From Gammaproteobacteria bacterium (lineage in GTDB: Bacteria; Pseudomonadota; Gammaproteobacteria; Steroidobacterales; Woeseiaceae), in assembly GCA_022600955.1 (NCBI GenBank), contig JAHZJK010000024.1, positions 248,003-312,002 of the forward strand: 64,000 nt of DNA. Reading direction: 5' to 3'. A program made the translations under genes and the position numbers. Below the pieces are notes generated by a model. The model saw nothing but the letters and a program-made list of their open reading frames with translations, did no database searches and was not told where the DNA came from. Of the stretch, positions 8,648 through 17,102 are shown one piece after another; positions within the stretch are counted from its first letter, which is position 1, and every line of letters begins with the position of its first letter.

Positions 8648-9649
8648 ATGAGCAAACCAATAATTGAAACAGTTAGTGTTGCAGACCAGCAGGATCACGG
8701 AGCAGTGTTCCCGCTCGCATACGCGCTCCAAACCAAGCAAAGCACACTAAGTGACATGCATGAATGGATTCAGAGTCGGCGCGATCAGTTGCTCGAACAA
8801 CTCGCGCAACACGGCGCGATCCTGTTTCGCGGTTTTCCGATCAAAGATGCCGAGGACTTTGATTCGGTCATTCGCACTTTTCGTCTCGACAGTTTCACGT
8901 ACCAGGAATCGTTATCGAACGCAGTTCGAGTGAACCGGACTGAACTCGTCTTCACCGCGAATGAGGCGCCGCCGGAGGTATCGATATTCCTGCATCACGA
9001 AATGGCACAAACGCCATTGTTTCCGTCGCGGCTATTTTTTTGTTGCGAGACGGCGCCAGAGAGCGACGGTGAGACTCCTATCTGTCGTTCTGATGTATTG
9101 CTGGATCGATTGCAGGAACGAGAGCCCGATTTTGTAGCTGCCTGTGAGAACCTTGGAGTGCGTTATTCTAATGTCATGCCGGCTCAGGACGATCCGGAAT
9201 CAGGCCAGGGGCGAAGCTGGAAAAGCACGCTGGACGCTGCCGATACCGCTGAGGCAGAGATGCGTCTCGACAAGCTTGGATATGCCTACGAATGGTTGCC
9301 GGACAATACGCTACGCGTAACAACACCGGTTCTTCCGGCAATTCGGACACTGGTAGGCGGACGTCGCGTGTTCTTCAATCAGTTGATCGCCGCATTCCGT
9401 GGCTGGCAGGACGTTCGCAATGACCCACGCAAATCGATCTGTTTTGGCGATGACTCGGAAATTCCAACGGACAGTATGAATGTTGCGATAGAGCTTGCTG
9501 ACGAACTGTCGTTCAATCTTGCCTGGCAGGACGGCGATGTCGCACTGATTGATAACTACCTGGTGATGCACGGCCGTCGACCGTTCAAAGGCAAGCGCCG
9601 CGTACTGGCATCGCTGGTTGCGGACGACGGCAGCCGCCTCGCTGCATAG
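8648..9649 (+). CDS. TauD/TfdA-family Fe(II)/2-oxoglutarate-dependent dioxygenase
   Basis: This 333-residue protein has the double-stranded beta-helix dioxygenase pattern. The iron facial triad is likely the His and Glu of FLHHEMAQ plus the distal His of YLVMHGRRPF, and the following Arg residues are placed to bind 2-oxoglutarate. The N-terminal ILFRGFPI is typical of TauD and SyrP/clavaminate-synthase-like members. ATG 8648 is 11 nt after the aldo/keto reductase stop, so it is probably the third gene of the operon. Family members hydroxylate or cleave small molecules. A dioxygenase in a LacI-controlled sugar locus is unusual, and its substrate is not known. Confidence 0.87.
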   Translation: MSKPIIETVSVADQQDHGAVFPLAYALQTKQSTLSDMHEWIQSRRDQLLEQLAQHGAILFRGFPIKDAEDFDSVIRTFRLDSFTYQESLSNAVRVNRTELVFTANEAPPEVSIFLHHEMAQTPLFPSRLFFCCETAPESDGETPICRSDVLLDRLQEREPDFVAACENLGVRYSNVMPAQDDPESGQGRSWKSTLDAADTAEAEMRLDKLGYAYEWLPDNTLRVTTPVLPAIRTLVGGRRVFFNQLIAAFRGWQDVRNDPRKSICFGDDSEIPTDSMNVAIELADELSFNLAWQDGDVALIDNYLVMHGRRPFKGKRRVLASLVADDGSRLAA

Positions 9650-9665
9650 AGCCAGGTCGGCGTTC

Positions 9666-10424
9666 TCAGAGCTGCCGTGTCAGGTAACCGCCGACAGATT
9701 GCAGCGGCGCCTCTTGGCCCGCTCGTGAAACCCACGCGACGATCGCCCTGTCGGATGCTTCGATCCGGATGTCGGGCATTTTGAGTTTCGCCTCGAAACC
9801 GGCCGCCGCACGCTGCATATCAACAGACTCAACACCCAGCGCGACGAAATCGTGGCGCAGCGTCCTGCCCTTGTTCTCGCCGGCCCGAACGCGTGATTCG
9901 AGATTCATCCCGAGGACCGCGACATGGACAGTCAATCTCTCCTGCATCGTCGCGGCGGGCGTGTAACGCACGGTAAGCTCGTCCCCGGACACACGCAGCT
10001 GCAGTACGCCGGAATCTGCCGCGAGTTCGTAGTTAGACTCATTGTTTCTCCAGCCTACCCATTCTGTTCCATCAAGGAACAGCCCTGGCGTGTAGACGAA
10101 ACGCGCTCCGCCCTGGTCTATATATCGTCGTTGCCGGTGCGAAAAACTCGCCTGTGCAAAGCGATCTTTCCAGCCGATGTAGTCCCAGTAATCGACATGA
10201 AACGCGATTGGTGTGAAATCTTTCCAGAGGCGATCGTCATCGGTGAGTCCGGCCAGCCACTTGTCGGCTGGAGGGCAGCTACTGCAGCCTTCCGATGTAT
10301 AGAGTTCGATCAGGGCGACGCGGGATGACCCGCTGTTCAACACCAGGTCGCCGTTGTTGCCTGTCGCCGCGACCGGCAAGGACATTAGTAACGTGAGGCC
10401 AAAAAGCATTCGGAACATGCGCAT
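9666..10424 (-). CDS. DUF1223 thioredoxin-fold secreted protein
   Basis: This is a DUF1223-family protein of about 252 residues with an N-terminal signal peptide ending near residues 18-22. The hallmark is LYTSEGCSSCPPADKWL, with a CxxC pair at about residues 47 and 50, followed by AFHVDYWDYIGWKD. The family has a thioredoxin-like fold, but its biochemical role is not established; a periplasmic thiol function is inferred. ATG 10424 (MRMFRMLFG) is preferred over an upstream TTG because it gives a normal signal peptide and has AGGG before it. It is convergent with the dioxygenase gene and lies 57 nt downstream of the TAXI-type protein. Confidence 0.88.
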   Translation of the reverse strand: MRMFRMLFGLTLLMSLPVAATGNNGDLVLNSGSSRVALIELYTSEGCSSCPPADKWLAGLTDDDRLWKDFTPIAFHVDYWDYIGWKDRFAQASFSHRQRRYIDQGGARFVYTPGLFLDGTEWVGWRNNESNYELAADSGVLQLRVSGDELTVRYTPAATMQERLTVHVAVLGMNLESRVRAGENKGRTLRHDFVALGVESVDMQRAAAGFEAKLKMPDIRIEASDRAIVAWVSRAGQEAPLQSVGGYLTRQL

Positions 10425-10481
10425 CAAGCTTGCCCTGGTAAACAAATCCTGCTTACCAAGACCGGCAATCGATCTCGAATG

Positions 10482-11726
10482 TTACAAGGACTGGTTAGTG
10501 CCCGACGTTGCCCGATCTATCTCATCCAGCATCTGATTGGACAAGATGACGAATGCGACAAGGCTCGCGTCCGCGGCAATGCGTTCTTCGATCAGAAGGT
10601 CGAGCACTTCTCGTTGAACATTCAGTACCTGCTGCTTCTGTATTTGGCTACCTGAATCAGCAGCAGTTTTCATCGTTTCGCGAATATCGATCAGACGTTG
10701 ATAGAAAACGTCAATACGGTCTTTTCTAACTTGCAGTCGATTTCGATACAGCGCGAATACGCCACTGAATGCCGCGAGCCCAATGGTCAGATATAGCGCG
10801 ATAACGTCGACATTTCGCTCGACAAAGCCAGGCCGATCTCGGTCGCGAAAACGGCGCGTTCCTGGGTGCAGCGGTAGCATCAACTCAGTTGCATCTAGGT
10901 CTTCCTGCAGTTCGCCGGTCACCAGGGGGTAGCTTTTCGAAATCTCCTGAGCATTTGTGAACAAGGCGCTCGCGATGTCAAAAGCGAGTTGTTCGTCGAA
11001 ACCCTCATGCGCGATCAGGACGGTACGAGTCGACAACGTCACGACCGCCGTCTCCGCAATGCCCGGGTACACGCCCTTCGGCAACAGGAAAGGGCGTAAA
11101 TGATGATGCCTCAGAGCGACAGCATCTGCGACAGATCCACCGTCAATATCATTGGGAGATGCAAAGTTGAATAGTCGGTAGTCCTCGAGAAAATTGACGT
11201 TTTCCTGCGACAGCAGACCCCCGAGGATGAAATACACATCCGGGCTAACAGTCCAGGGGTTATCAAGTACCTCAATATTGTCAGCTGACAGGCCGAAGTC
11301 CTCGGCAAGGTCCAGCAGGAGTTGATGTGCGGTACCGCCGATCGGGCCGGCATATACGCTTGTGCCATCAATAAGTGCCACAAAGTCGCCAGCTACTGCG
11401 GGTTGCCTGTGCAACACATGAAGAACGCTGGGGTATAGCGGACTCAAGGTCATAATTTGCGGCAGCGGATGGTCTGGCTCCTCAACAATTGCGAGATCGA
11501 GGTCTCCGTCGAGCACTGCGCGCATGGCTGCGGCCGGGTCGGAAGCGAATTGCAAGTCGAGAATGATGCCCTGAGTGTTGAGCGTGTCGCGAACAGAGTC
11601 GGCAATCGCCGGCGCGGGCTCCTCGCTCGAGCGTCCGAGCGTGAGCGAATGTTGTTCTGGCGCGCATGCCGCGGCAAGCAGGATCACACCCGGCAGTAAG
11701 AGCCTTCTCGGGCGATCTGACGTCAC
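10482..11726 (-). CDS. TAXI-family solute-binding lipoprotein with C-terminal membrane anchor
   Basis: This 414-residue protein starts with GTG and has a lipoprotein signal whose lipobox LAAAC ends at Cys21. Residues from about 25 to 290 look like a TAXI/NMT1-type periplasmic binding protein (DLQFASDPAAAM, DGDLDLAIVEEP). A hydrophobic helix at about residues 308-328 is followed by a charged, coiled-coil-like cytoplasmic tail. Normal TAXI proteins feed TRAP transporters, but no TRAP permease is visible here. The extra helix and tail suggest a tethered sensor or an orphan binding protein. It overlaps the upstream YHS-type gene by 4 nt (GTGA), so the two are likely co-translated. Confidence 0.75.
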   Translation of the reverse strand: MTSDRPRRLLLPGVILLAAACAPEQHSLTLGRSSEEPAPAIADSVRDTLNTQGIILDLQFASDPAAAMRAVLDGDLDLAIVEEPDHPLPQIMTLSPLYPSVLHVLHRQPAVAGDFVALIDGTSVYAGPIGGTAHQLLLDLAEDFGLSADNIEVLDNPWTVSPDVYFILGGLLSQENVNFLEDYRLFNFASPNDIDGGSVADAVALRHHHLRPFLLPKGVYPGIAETAVVTLSTRTVLIAHEGFDEQLAFDIASALFTNAQEISKSYPLVTGELQEDLDATELMLPLHPGTRRFRDRDRPGFVERNVDVIALYLTIGLAAFSGVFALYRNRLQVRKDRIDVFYQRLIDIRETMKTAADSGSQIQKQQVLNVQREVLDLLIEERIAADASLVAFVILSNQMLDEIDRATSGTNQSL

Positions 11727-12244
11727 CGCAATTCTGAAAGTTCAGCAAAATTGTCGTCAGCCTGCCGACGAAATCCGGATGAGTCGGAATTCCACAAGAC
11801 ACGACCATTGGTGAACCCGGTTACTTCAAAAAGATACAGTCGATCGTCTTCCAGCTTGAAATTGGTGTACTCAGGACAAGTAACTCTGCCGAGCGCGAGT
11901 GTAATCGCACAGAAGCCGGAATAGGCAGGCAAATAGTAGTCTGGTCTTTCGAGGAACTGAAGTCGACGCTCGTCGCTGGCAAACCAGTATGTTCTCCCAG
12001 CGTGGGCGGCAGAAAACTGGCTATCACCCATGACCGGCCCGTCAGGATCTCGATAGCTAACGACATCGTATCCACCAAGCGAAACGCCATCCGGCGAGCA
12101 CATCGACCAATCGACAGCCGTACCAATTTCTACACCGGATTGACTCTTGACCATCATCGGAGCGTCGTCTTGCGCAAGAGCGCCCACCGCAGACAGGAGT
12201 GAAGTCAGTGCGATCAAACCTTGATAGATACGTTGCCTGTTCAT
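11723..12244 (-). CDS. Secreted YHS-domain-like protein
   Basis: This is a 173-residue protein with a signal peptide ending around GALAQ (residues 20-26). The pattern GYDVVSYRDPDGPVMG, then YWFASDERRLQFLERPDYYLPAYSGFCA, matches secreted YHS-type domains, which are small and often associated with metals. The family has no defined enzymatic activity. It comes first in a two-gene unit with the TAXI-type lipoprotein, whose GTG start overlaps its stop codon. A shared envelope function for this pair is inferred; the ligand or metal is unknown. Confidence 0.75.
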   Translation of the reverse strand: MNRQRIYQGLIALTSLLSAVGALAQDDAPMMVKSQSGVEIGTAVDWSMCSPDGVSLGGYDVVSYRDPDGPVMGDSQFSAAHAGRTYWFASDERRLQFLERPDYYLPAYSGFCAITLALGRVTCPEYTNFKLEDDRLYLFEVTGFTNGRVLWNSDSSGFRRQADDNFAELSELR

Positions 12245-12387
12245 AGTGTGTCCGATAGTTCAGAAGATTAGGACCCGGCACAAACCGGGAATATTGCAAG
12301 CTCAGCCAATTTGAACGCATGTTAGCGCACCGTGTGATCTGGCGCTTGTGCGATACTGTGCGACTCCCTGATTCATTAGGAAATTGA

Positions 12388-13473
12388 ATGGCTGAGTTTC
12401 AAGTCCGAAAAGACGCATTTACCGAGAGTCGCATCGTCGAAGGCATCAATGAGCCGCCTGTTGGCGATGGTGAGCTGCGGCTGGCTGTCGAGCGCTTCGG
12501 GTTCTCCGCCAACAACATTACTTATGCGGCCGTTGGCCACCGGATCGGGTACTGGCAGTTTTTTCCGGCTAGTGGCAACGACGTTGACAACTGGGGCGTG
12601 ATTCCGGTTTGGGGCTTCGGTGTGGTTACTGAGTCGAATTCGCAAGAAGTGCAGGTCGGCGAGCGCGTATTCGGTTATTTTCCGCCAGCAAATTCGCTGG
12701 TTGTTCGGCCGACTCACGTTGCAGCCGCGACGTTTGTAGATGGCTCTGAGCATCGAGCCAGTCTGCCAGCGGGTTACAACACCTATCGTCGTGTCGAGGG
12801 CGAGGCCAACTACAACCCAGACCTCGACGATCAGCGCATGTTACTCTGGCCATTGTTGATTACGTCTTTTTGTCTCTGGGATTCGCTACAGCAGAAATCC
12901 TGGTACGACGCACAGCAGATCATAATTGTAAGCGCTTCCAGCAAGACGGCTATTGGGCTGGCATACGCGAACCATGCTGATCCGGCCGCCCCGAATTCGG
13001 TCGGACTAACCTCGCAGCGGAACCTGGACTTTGTCAGCAACCTGCCACCCTACGATTCCGCAGTCTCCTATGATGATCTGTCGAGTATTGATAGCAGTAT
13101 CCCCGCCGTTATCGTTGACATGGCAGGCAATGCCGAGGTGCTCGGAAGGCTTTATTCGCATCTCGGTGACAACATGAAATATTGCATCAACGTCGGACTG
13201 ACGCACTGGGAAGAAACAGAGGCCACCGACGTCAACTTGCGAGAGCGAAGTGAGTTCTTTTTCGCACCCGATCATATCGGGGGGCGCATCAAGGACTGGG
13301 GCGCTGCCGGGTTTGCGCAGCGAACCTCCAGTTACATTGCAGATACTACGCAAAGCTGTGCTGAGTGGCTGCAGATCACACCACTGGCAGGACTGCAGGG
13401 GCTGTCGGATGTATACCAGGAAGTCTGTGACGGCAAGGTAGCACCAGATGACGGATTGATTGTCGTGTTATAG
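12388..13473 (+). CDS. DUF2855 family protein
   Basis: This 361-residue soluble protein matches the DUF2855 family. It has an N-terminal region of medium-chain reductase type (LAVERFGFSANNITYAAVG, YWQFFPA, IPVWGFGVV) and a central Rossmann-like part (IIVSASSKTAIGLAY). The glycine-rich nucleotide loop of true alcohol dehydrogenases is not obvious, so catalysis is uncertain. It lies alone between a divergent YHS gene and a convergent diguanylate cyclase. The start has AGGAA 5 nt upstream. I know of no established function for this family. Confidence 0.8.
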   Translation: MAEFQVRKDAFTESRIVEGINEPPVGDGELRLAVERFGFSANNITYAAVGHRIGYWQFFPASGNDVDNWGVIPVWGFGVVTESNSQEVQVGERVFGYFPPANSLVVRPTHVAAATFVDGSEHRASLPAGYNTYRRVEGEANYNPDLDDQRMLLWPLLITSFCLWDSLQQKSWYDAQQIIIVSASSKTAIGLAYANHADPAAPNSVGLTSQRNLDFVSNLPPYDSAVSYDDLSSIDSSIPAVIVDMAGNAEVLGRLYSHLGDNMKYCINVGLTHWEETEATDVNLRERSEFFFAPDHIGGRIKDWGAAGFAQRTSSYIADTTQSCAEWLQITPLAGLQGLSDVYQEVCDGKVAPDDGLIVVL

Positions 13474-13502
13474 CGTCTTCCGCTGGTCCGATTCTCTTTT
13501 GC

Positions 13503-15470
13503 TTAGTGGATCTTGCCGGAAAGCATTGCAATGACGTTGGTTTCAGAGCCATCAAACTCACACGCGTCGTAAGTAACGTATTCACCGTCCTTGGGGTAAA
13601 CAACGCAATTGCGGCCAGCTGCTTTCGCGTAGTAGAGAGCTTCATCTGTCGAGCGCAACAACACATCACTGCCGATCGGGGTTTTCGGCACGGTTGAGAC
13701 CACGCCGACACTGATACTGACATACTCATGGCCGGAGCCCGGGTGTGGTATCCGCAGGTCCAGCACGGCCTTGCGCATGCGTTCCGCGACGATGAGCGCC
13801 TCATGAATATTTGCATCACCAAGAATTGCGGCAAACTCCTCTCCACCATAGCGTGCCACCAGATCGAGCGGCCGACTGGCGCAGTCGTGCAACGCTTGCG
13901 CGACTCTGGTGAGACAGTTGTCACCTTGCTGGTGACCGAGCGCATCGTTGTAGATTTTGAAAAAGTCGATATCCATCAGAATCGTCGCAATGGGCTTGCG
14001 ATTTCTGAGTGCACTGCGCCACATACGCAATTGAAACGCATCAAACTCTCTTCGATTCGGGATTCCGGTCAAGGCATCGCTTTTGCTGAGGTCATGCAAC
14101 TGCTTATTGGCTTCTTCGAGGTCGGCAGTGCGGTCCGCGACCTCCGCTTCTTTGGTGGCTACGGCCCTGGTCAATTCGCGGCGCAGTTCTTCGCCCGCCT
14201 CAATCGAACGTCTCAGTCGTTTGTGCGCACGGCGCAGGTTCGCGGCACGCCTGCGAAAGTGGGCAAACAAGGGGCGGAACTCGCGCGGCGTTGATGCGGG
14301 TGTGAGGATGTTTTCCCCATCGCCATCCGCGTTGAAATGATCGATTGCATGACTCATCTCATTGACTGCGCGACTGACGCGAACCACGATTGAGCCTGCG
14401 GCTAGCAGTGACAAAATTATCGCAAACGCAACCAGGGCGGCACTGACGCCGTAATCGCTACGCATCTGTGCCGCTATCCTGTCGACATCTATGCTGACGA
14501 AAACGCGCCAGTCATTCTCTGTCCGTCTGGATACGCCCAGCAGTCGATGCTGATCGCCGTCCGCCTCAATCGTATAGTCGAAACTGCTGCCATCCGATGC
14601 CATGCGCGCGGCGGCGGCGACAGGGCTGGCCAGGACGGATTCCATTTCAGCGGGACCATCGTCGGAAGACGAGAATATGACCTGACCGTCCTGATCGACC
14701 ATGACAACATTGGTGTCCTCGAGGTAAGGCCGGTCCTGTTGCAGGCGGCGAAATATGCCGAGATTAACCGAGCCCTCAATGACTCCTATGGGCTGGTCGT
14801 GCTGGTTGCGCAGCGGCGCGCTAATGCCGACGATGGCATCGCTGCCGAGCGCGCGGCCACGAAATATCTCCGAGATAAACGGTTCGCCGGTCTGCATGGG
14901 TACGCGGAAATAGGAGCGGTCGCTGACACTCGTCGTGCCGTTTCTTGCTATGGATGTCAAAAACCCGCCCATGTTTGACGTAGCGGCGATCACGGCACCG
15001 TTTTCGTCGGTCGCGAGCATTGTCAGAAAGCTTTCGTAGGTGGCGTGATTCAGCATTAAAACACGCGTCAGAGACTCAGCGTCGAAATTTCCCGCCTCAC
15101 TTGCTGTGGATGCGGCAGTCGTCACGCCAGCGACATACATATCGAGTACATGATTGACCTCACGGACAATCCCTTCTGCGTTTCTTTCGAGGCGGTCTGA
15201 CATGCGATCGTAGCGCTGGTGCGCCGAGCGCTCTGCGAGAAACAGGCCAAGAGCCATCGTTGGCACGACGGCGATCACGACAAAAGAGACAATCAAGCCT
15301 GTGCGAAGAGAACCCCGATTCAGGAATCTTTGCCCAAATCGCGTGGAACGCGACAGGACAAATTGAAGGACCGCAAGACCGAGGAAACAGCCAAGAACGA
15401 CTGCCGTCGCAACGCCCACCCACTCATGCAAGGCGAACAGGGTATCTGATGAGAAGAAAGTATCTGACAT
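13503..15470 (-). CDS. Membrane diguanylate cyclase with periplasmic Cache-type sensor
   Basis: This is a 655-residue inner-membrane protein that makes cyclic di-GMP from GTP. Helices at about residues 16-38 and 58-78 precede a large extracytoplasmic sensor resembling dCache (80-340), and a third helix covers 341-363. A HAMP-like/coiled-coil linker leads to the GGDEF domain, whose signature RYGGEEF is at 540-546. The inhibitory I-site RPLD is at 533-536, exactly five residues before GGEEF, so product feedback inhibition is expected. DALTGIPNRREFD marks the domain start. No phosphodiesterase gene is visible in the window. The sensed signal is unknown. Confidence 0.92.
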   Translation of the reverse strand: MSDTFFSSDTLFALHEWVGVATAVVLGCFLGLAVLQFVLSRSTRFGQRFLNRGSLRTGLIVSFVVIAVVPTMALGLFLAERSAHQRYDRMSDRLERNAEGIVREVNHVLDMYVAGVTTAASTASEAGNFDAESLTRVLMLNHATYESFLTMLATDENGAVIAATSNMGGFLTSIARNGTTSVSDRSYFRVPMQTGEPFISEIFRGRALGSDAIVGISAPLRNQHDQPIGVIEGSVNLGIFRRLQQDRPYLEDTNVVMVDQDGQVIFSSSDDGPAEMESVLASPVAAAARMASDGSSFDYTIEADGDQHRLLGVSRRTENDWRVFVSIDVDRIAAQMRSDYGVSAALVAFAIILSLLAAGSIVVRVSRAVNEMSHAIDHFNADGDGENILTPASTPREFRPLFAHFRRRAANLRRAHKRLRRSIEAGEELRRELTRAVATKEAEVADRTADLEEANKQLHDLSKSDALTGIPNRREFDAFQLRMWRSALRNRKPIATILMDIDFFKIYNDALGHQQGDNCLTRVAQALHDCASRPLDLVARYGGEEFAAILGDANIHEALIVAERMRKAVLDLRIPHPGSGHEYVSISVGVVSTVPKTPIGSDVLLRSTDEALYYAKAAGRNCVVYPKDGEYVTYDACEFDGSETNVIAMLSGKIH

Positions 15471-15671
15471 ACCGATCCAAAGTTATTGCTTTGGTATCGG
15501 CCGTGCGGCGGCGTTCTTTAGATTCTTGCGTTGTTCCGACGAGCGTCGTGTTTTGAGCGACCAACGGTAACGAACTGATAAACGGCCTGTTTTGCCGGAT
15601 GGCCGACATTCCAATAGGGGACTCCGATCCCTAGGATTAAAAGCGTTACAGGAACAGACGGAGGCATGATT

Positions 15672-15890
15672 ATGTCAACCGAGAAAACAGGACAGATCAA
15701 CAGCGCTCAGGCGAAGCTCACGAAGAATCCTGATGTCGTTGCTGCGCAGGAGAAGCAGCAGCCCGCCATCGAGAGAATCAAGGTCAACGCTTTGCGTATC
15801 GATGAGTCTTTCGACGGCGATCACGACCCATACAACAGCACCGGTCAGCATCTTGCTGACAGGATTCGGGACAGGTACGGCAGCGATTAG
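15672..15890 (+). CDS. Small acidic protein of unknown function
   Basis: This predicted 72-residue cytosolic protein has no signal peptide or membrane helix. It is polar, with a basic N-terminal half (residues near VNALRID) and a tail containing FDGDHDPYNSTGQHLADRIRD. ATG 15672 is preferred over ATG 15666 because GGAGG at 15660-15664 is 7 nt from the former and only 1 nt from the latter. It is divergent from the diguanylate cyclase and convergent with the dipeptidase. I do not recognise the family. The strong ribosome-binding site and the lack of a competing gene support it as real. Confidence 0.6.
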   Translation: MSTEKTGQINSAQAKLTKNPDVVAAQEKQQPAIERIKVNALRIDESFDGDHDPYNSTGQHLADRIRDRYGSD

Positions 15891-15930
15891 CACGAGTTGT
15901 GCGGTGAAACAGATTCTGTTTTGCGTCGCG

Positions 15931-17100
15931 TTACTCGTCCGGCAGGTTCTGAAGCAAGAAGCGCTTCACGTTCTCACCCATGACCTTGCGGATTTCTTCC
16001 TCAGCGAAGCCTGCATCAAGCATAGTCTGAGTCAGGATGGCGAGCTCGCTTGTATCAAACCGGACGGCGACGGAACCGTCGTAGTCTGAGCCCAACGCGA
16101 CATGGTCGATACCGAGCAAATCTACGGCATACCGAATCGACCTTACAACGCCCGCTGGCGTGTCATCGCAGATCGCGCCGTTCCAGTAACCGATTCCAAT
16201 CAGCCCTCCTTTGGCGGCGAACTCTCGCATCAGTTCGTCGTCGAGATTGCGGGCAGAATCGCAGGCGCCTTTGACGCCGCCATGCGAAAGAATGGTCGGG
16301 GCGCTCGACAGGTCGAGAACGTCGCTGACCATTTGCGGCGACGCGTGAGCAATGTCGATGATCACGCCAAGCTCGTTGGCGCGTTGAACGACGTCGCGAC
16401 CAAACCCGGTCAGTCCCGCACCAGTGATGCCATGCAGTGAACCGCCGAGCTCATTGTCGAAGAAGTGTGTAAGACCGGCAATGCGCAACCCATCTTGATA
16501 AAGCCGGTCAAGATTCTCTACGTTACCTTCCAGCGGGTGCGCTCCCTCAATCAGGTAGACGCTCGCAACGACGGTTTCACCGGCATCCCGTCGCGCGACG
16601 AAATCGAGCATCTCGCTCTTGCTAGTGATGATCTCAATTTCATTGTCCGCCGCAAGATCGTGCAGTTTCTCAAGCTGATATGCGGCCCGCTCATAAAGAC
16701 TGTCCCAGGTGCGCAGCGGCCAAAGAGAGGCAATTGCCAGCATAGTGATGTTGTCGGAGTCAGCACGGTTGCGGTCGTAGTTTTGTCCCTTTGGACTCTT
16801 GGTCACCGCACTCATTACCTGCACCGCGACATTGCCCTGACGAAGGCGCGGCAGATCGACGTGACCGATCTCGGAGCGTTTCCGCAGATCGCGTTTCCAG
16901 AGCAGTGAGTCAGAATGGAGGTCGGCGACAAACAAGGAATCGTGCAGTTGCTGCGCTTGCGGACTAATGGTGTAGGTATCGTGGGACAGGTTGACGTTCA
17001 TCGACGACTCAACCTGCCCCGGCAACACCCACTGAAGAATGGCGAAACCCAGAAGCAGGGCTACCCCTAATCCAACGAGTAGCCGCTTCACAAGTTTCAC
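15931..17100 (-). CDS. Membrane-anchored M19 dipeptidase (renal dipeptidase family)
   Basis: This is a 389-residue zinc dipeptidase with an N-terminal membrane anchor (residues 5-24), placing the catalytic domain in the periplasm. Metal-site motifs are visible: DLHSD (His62 and Asp64), the bridging Glu in LIEGAHPL, and later DIAHASP, SHGG and GSDYDG. M19 enzymes hydrolyse dipeptides, often with D-residues at the C-terminal side, and also some lactams. It starts at GTG 17100, two bases after the aldolase stop codon, so the two genes form a unit. The functional link with a glycolytic aldolase is not obvious. Confidence 0.9.
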   Translation of the reverse strand: MKLVKRLLVGLGVALLLGFAILQWVLPGQVESSMNVNLSHDTYTISPQAQQLHDSLFVADLHSDSLLWKRDLRKRSEIGHVDLPRLRQGNVAVQVMSAVTKSPKGQNYDRNRADSDNITMLAIASLWPLRTWDSLYERAAYQLEKLHDLAADNEIEIITSKSEMLDFVARRDAGETVVASVYLIEGAHPLEGNVENLDRLYQDGLRIAGLTHFFDNELGGSLHGITGAGLTGFGRDVVQRANELGVIIDIAHASPQMVSDVLDLSSAPTILSHGGVKGACDSARNLDDELMREFAAKGGLIGIGYWNGAICDDTPAGVVRSIRYAVDLLGIDHVALGSDYDGSVAVRFDTSELAILTQTMLDAGFAEEEIRKVMGENVKRFLLQNLPDE

Positions 17101-17102
17101 TA

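Noticed and set aside
13376-13945. Long minus-strand frame overlapping the diguanylate cyclase and DUF2855 genes
   Set aside because: It is an out-of-frame shadow of the GGDEF domain coding region; its composition is Arg/Ser-rich with no domain.
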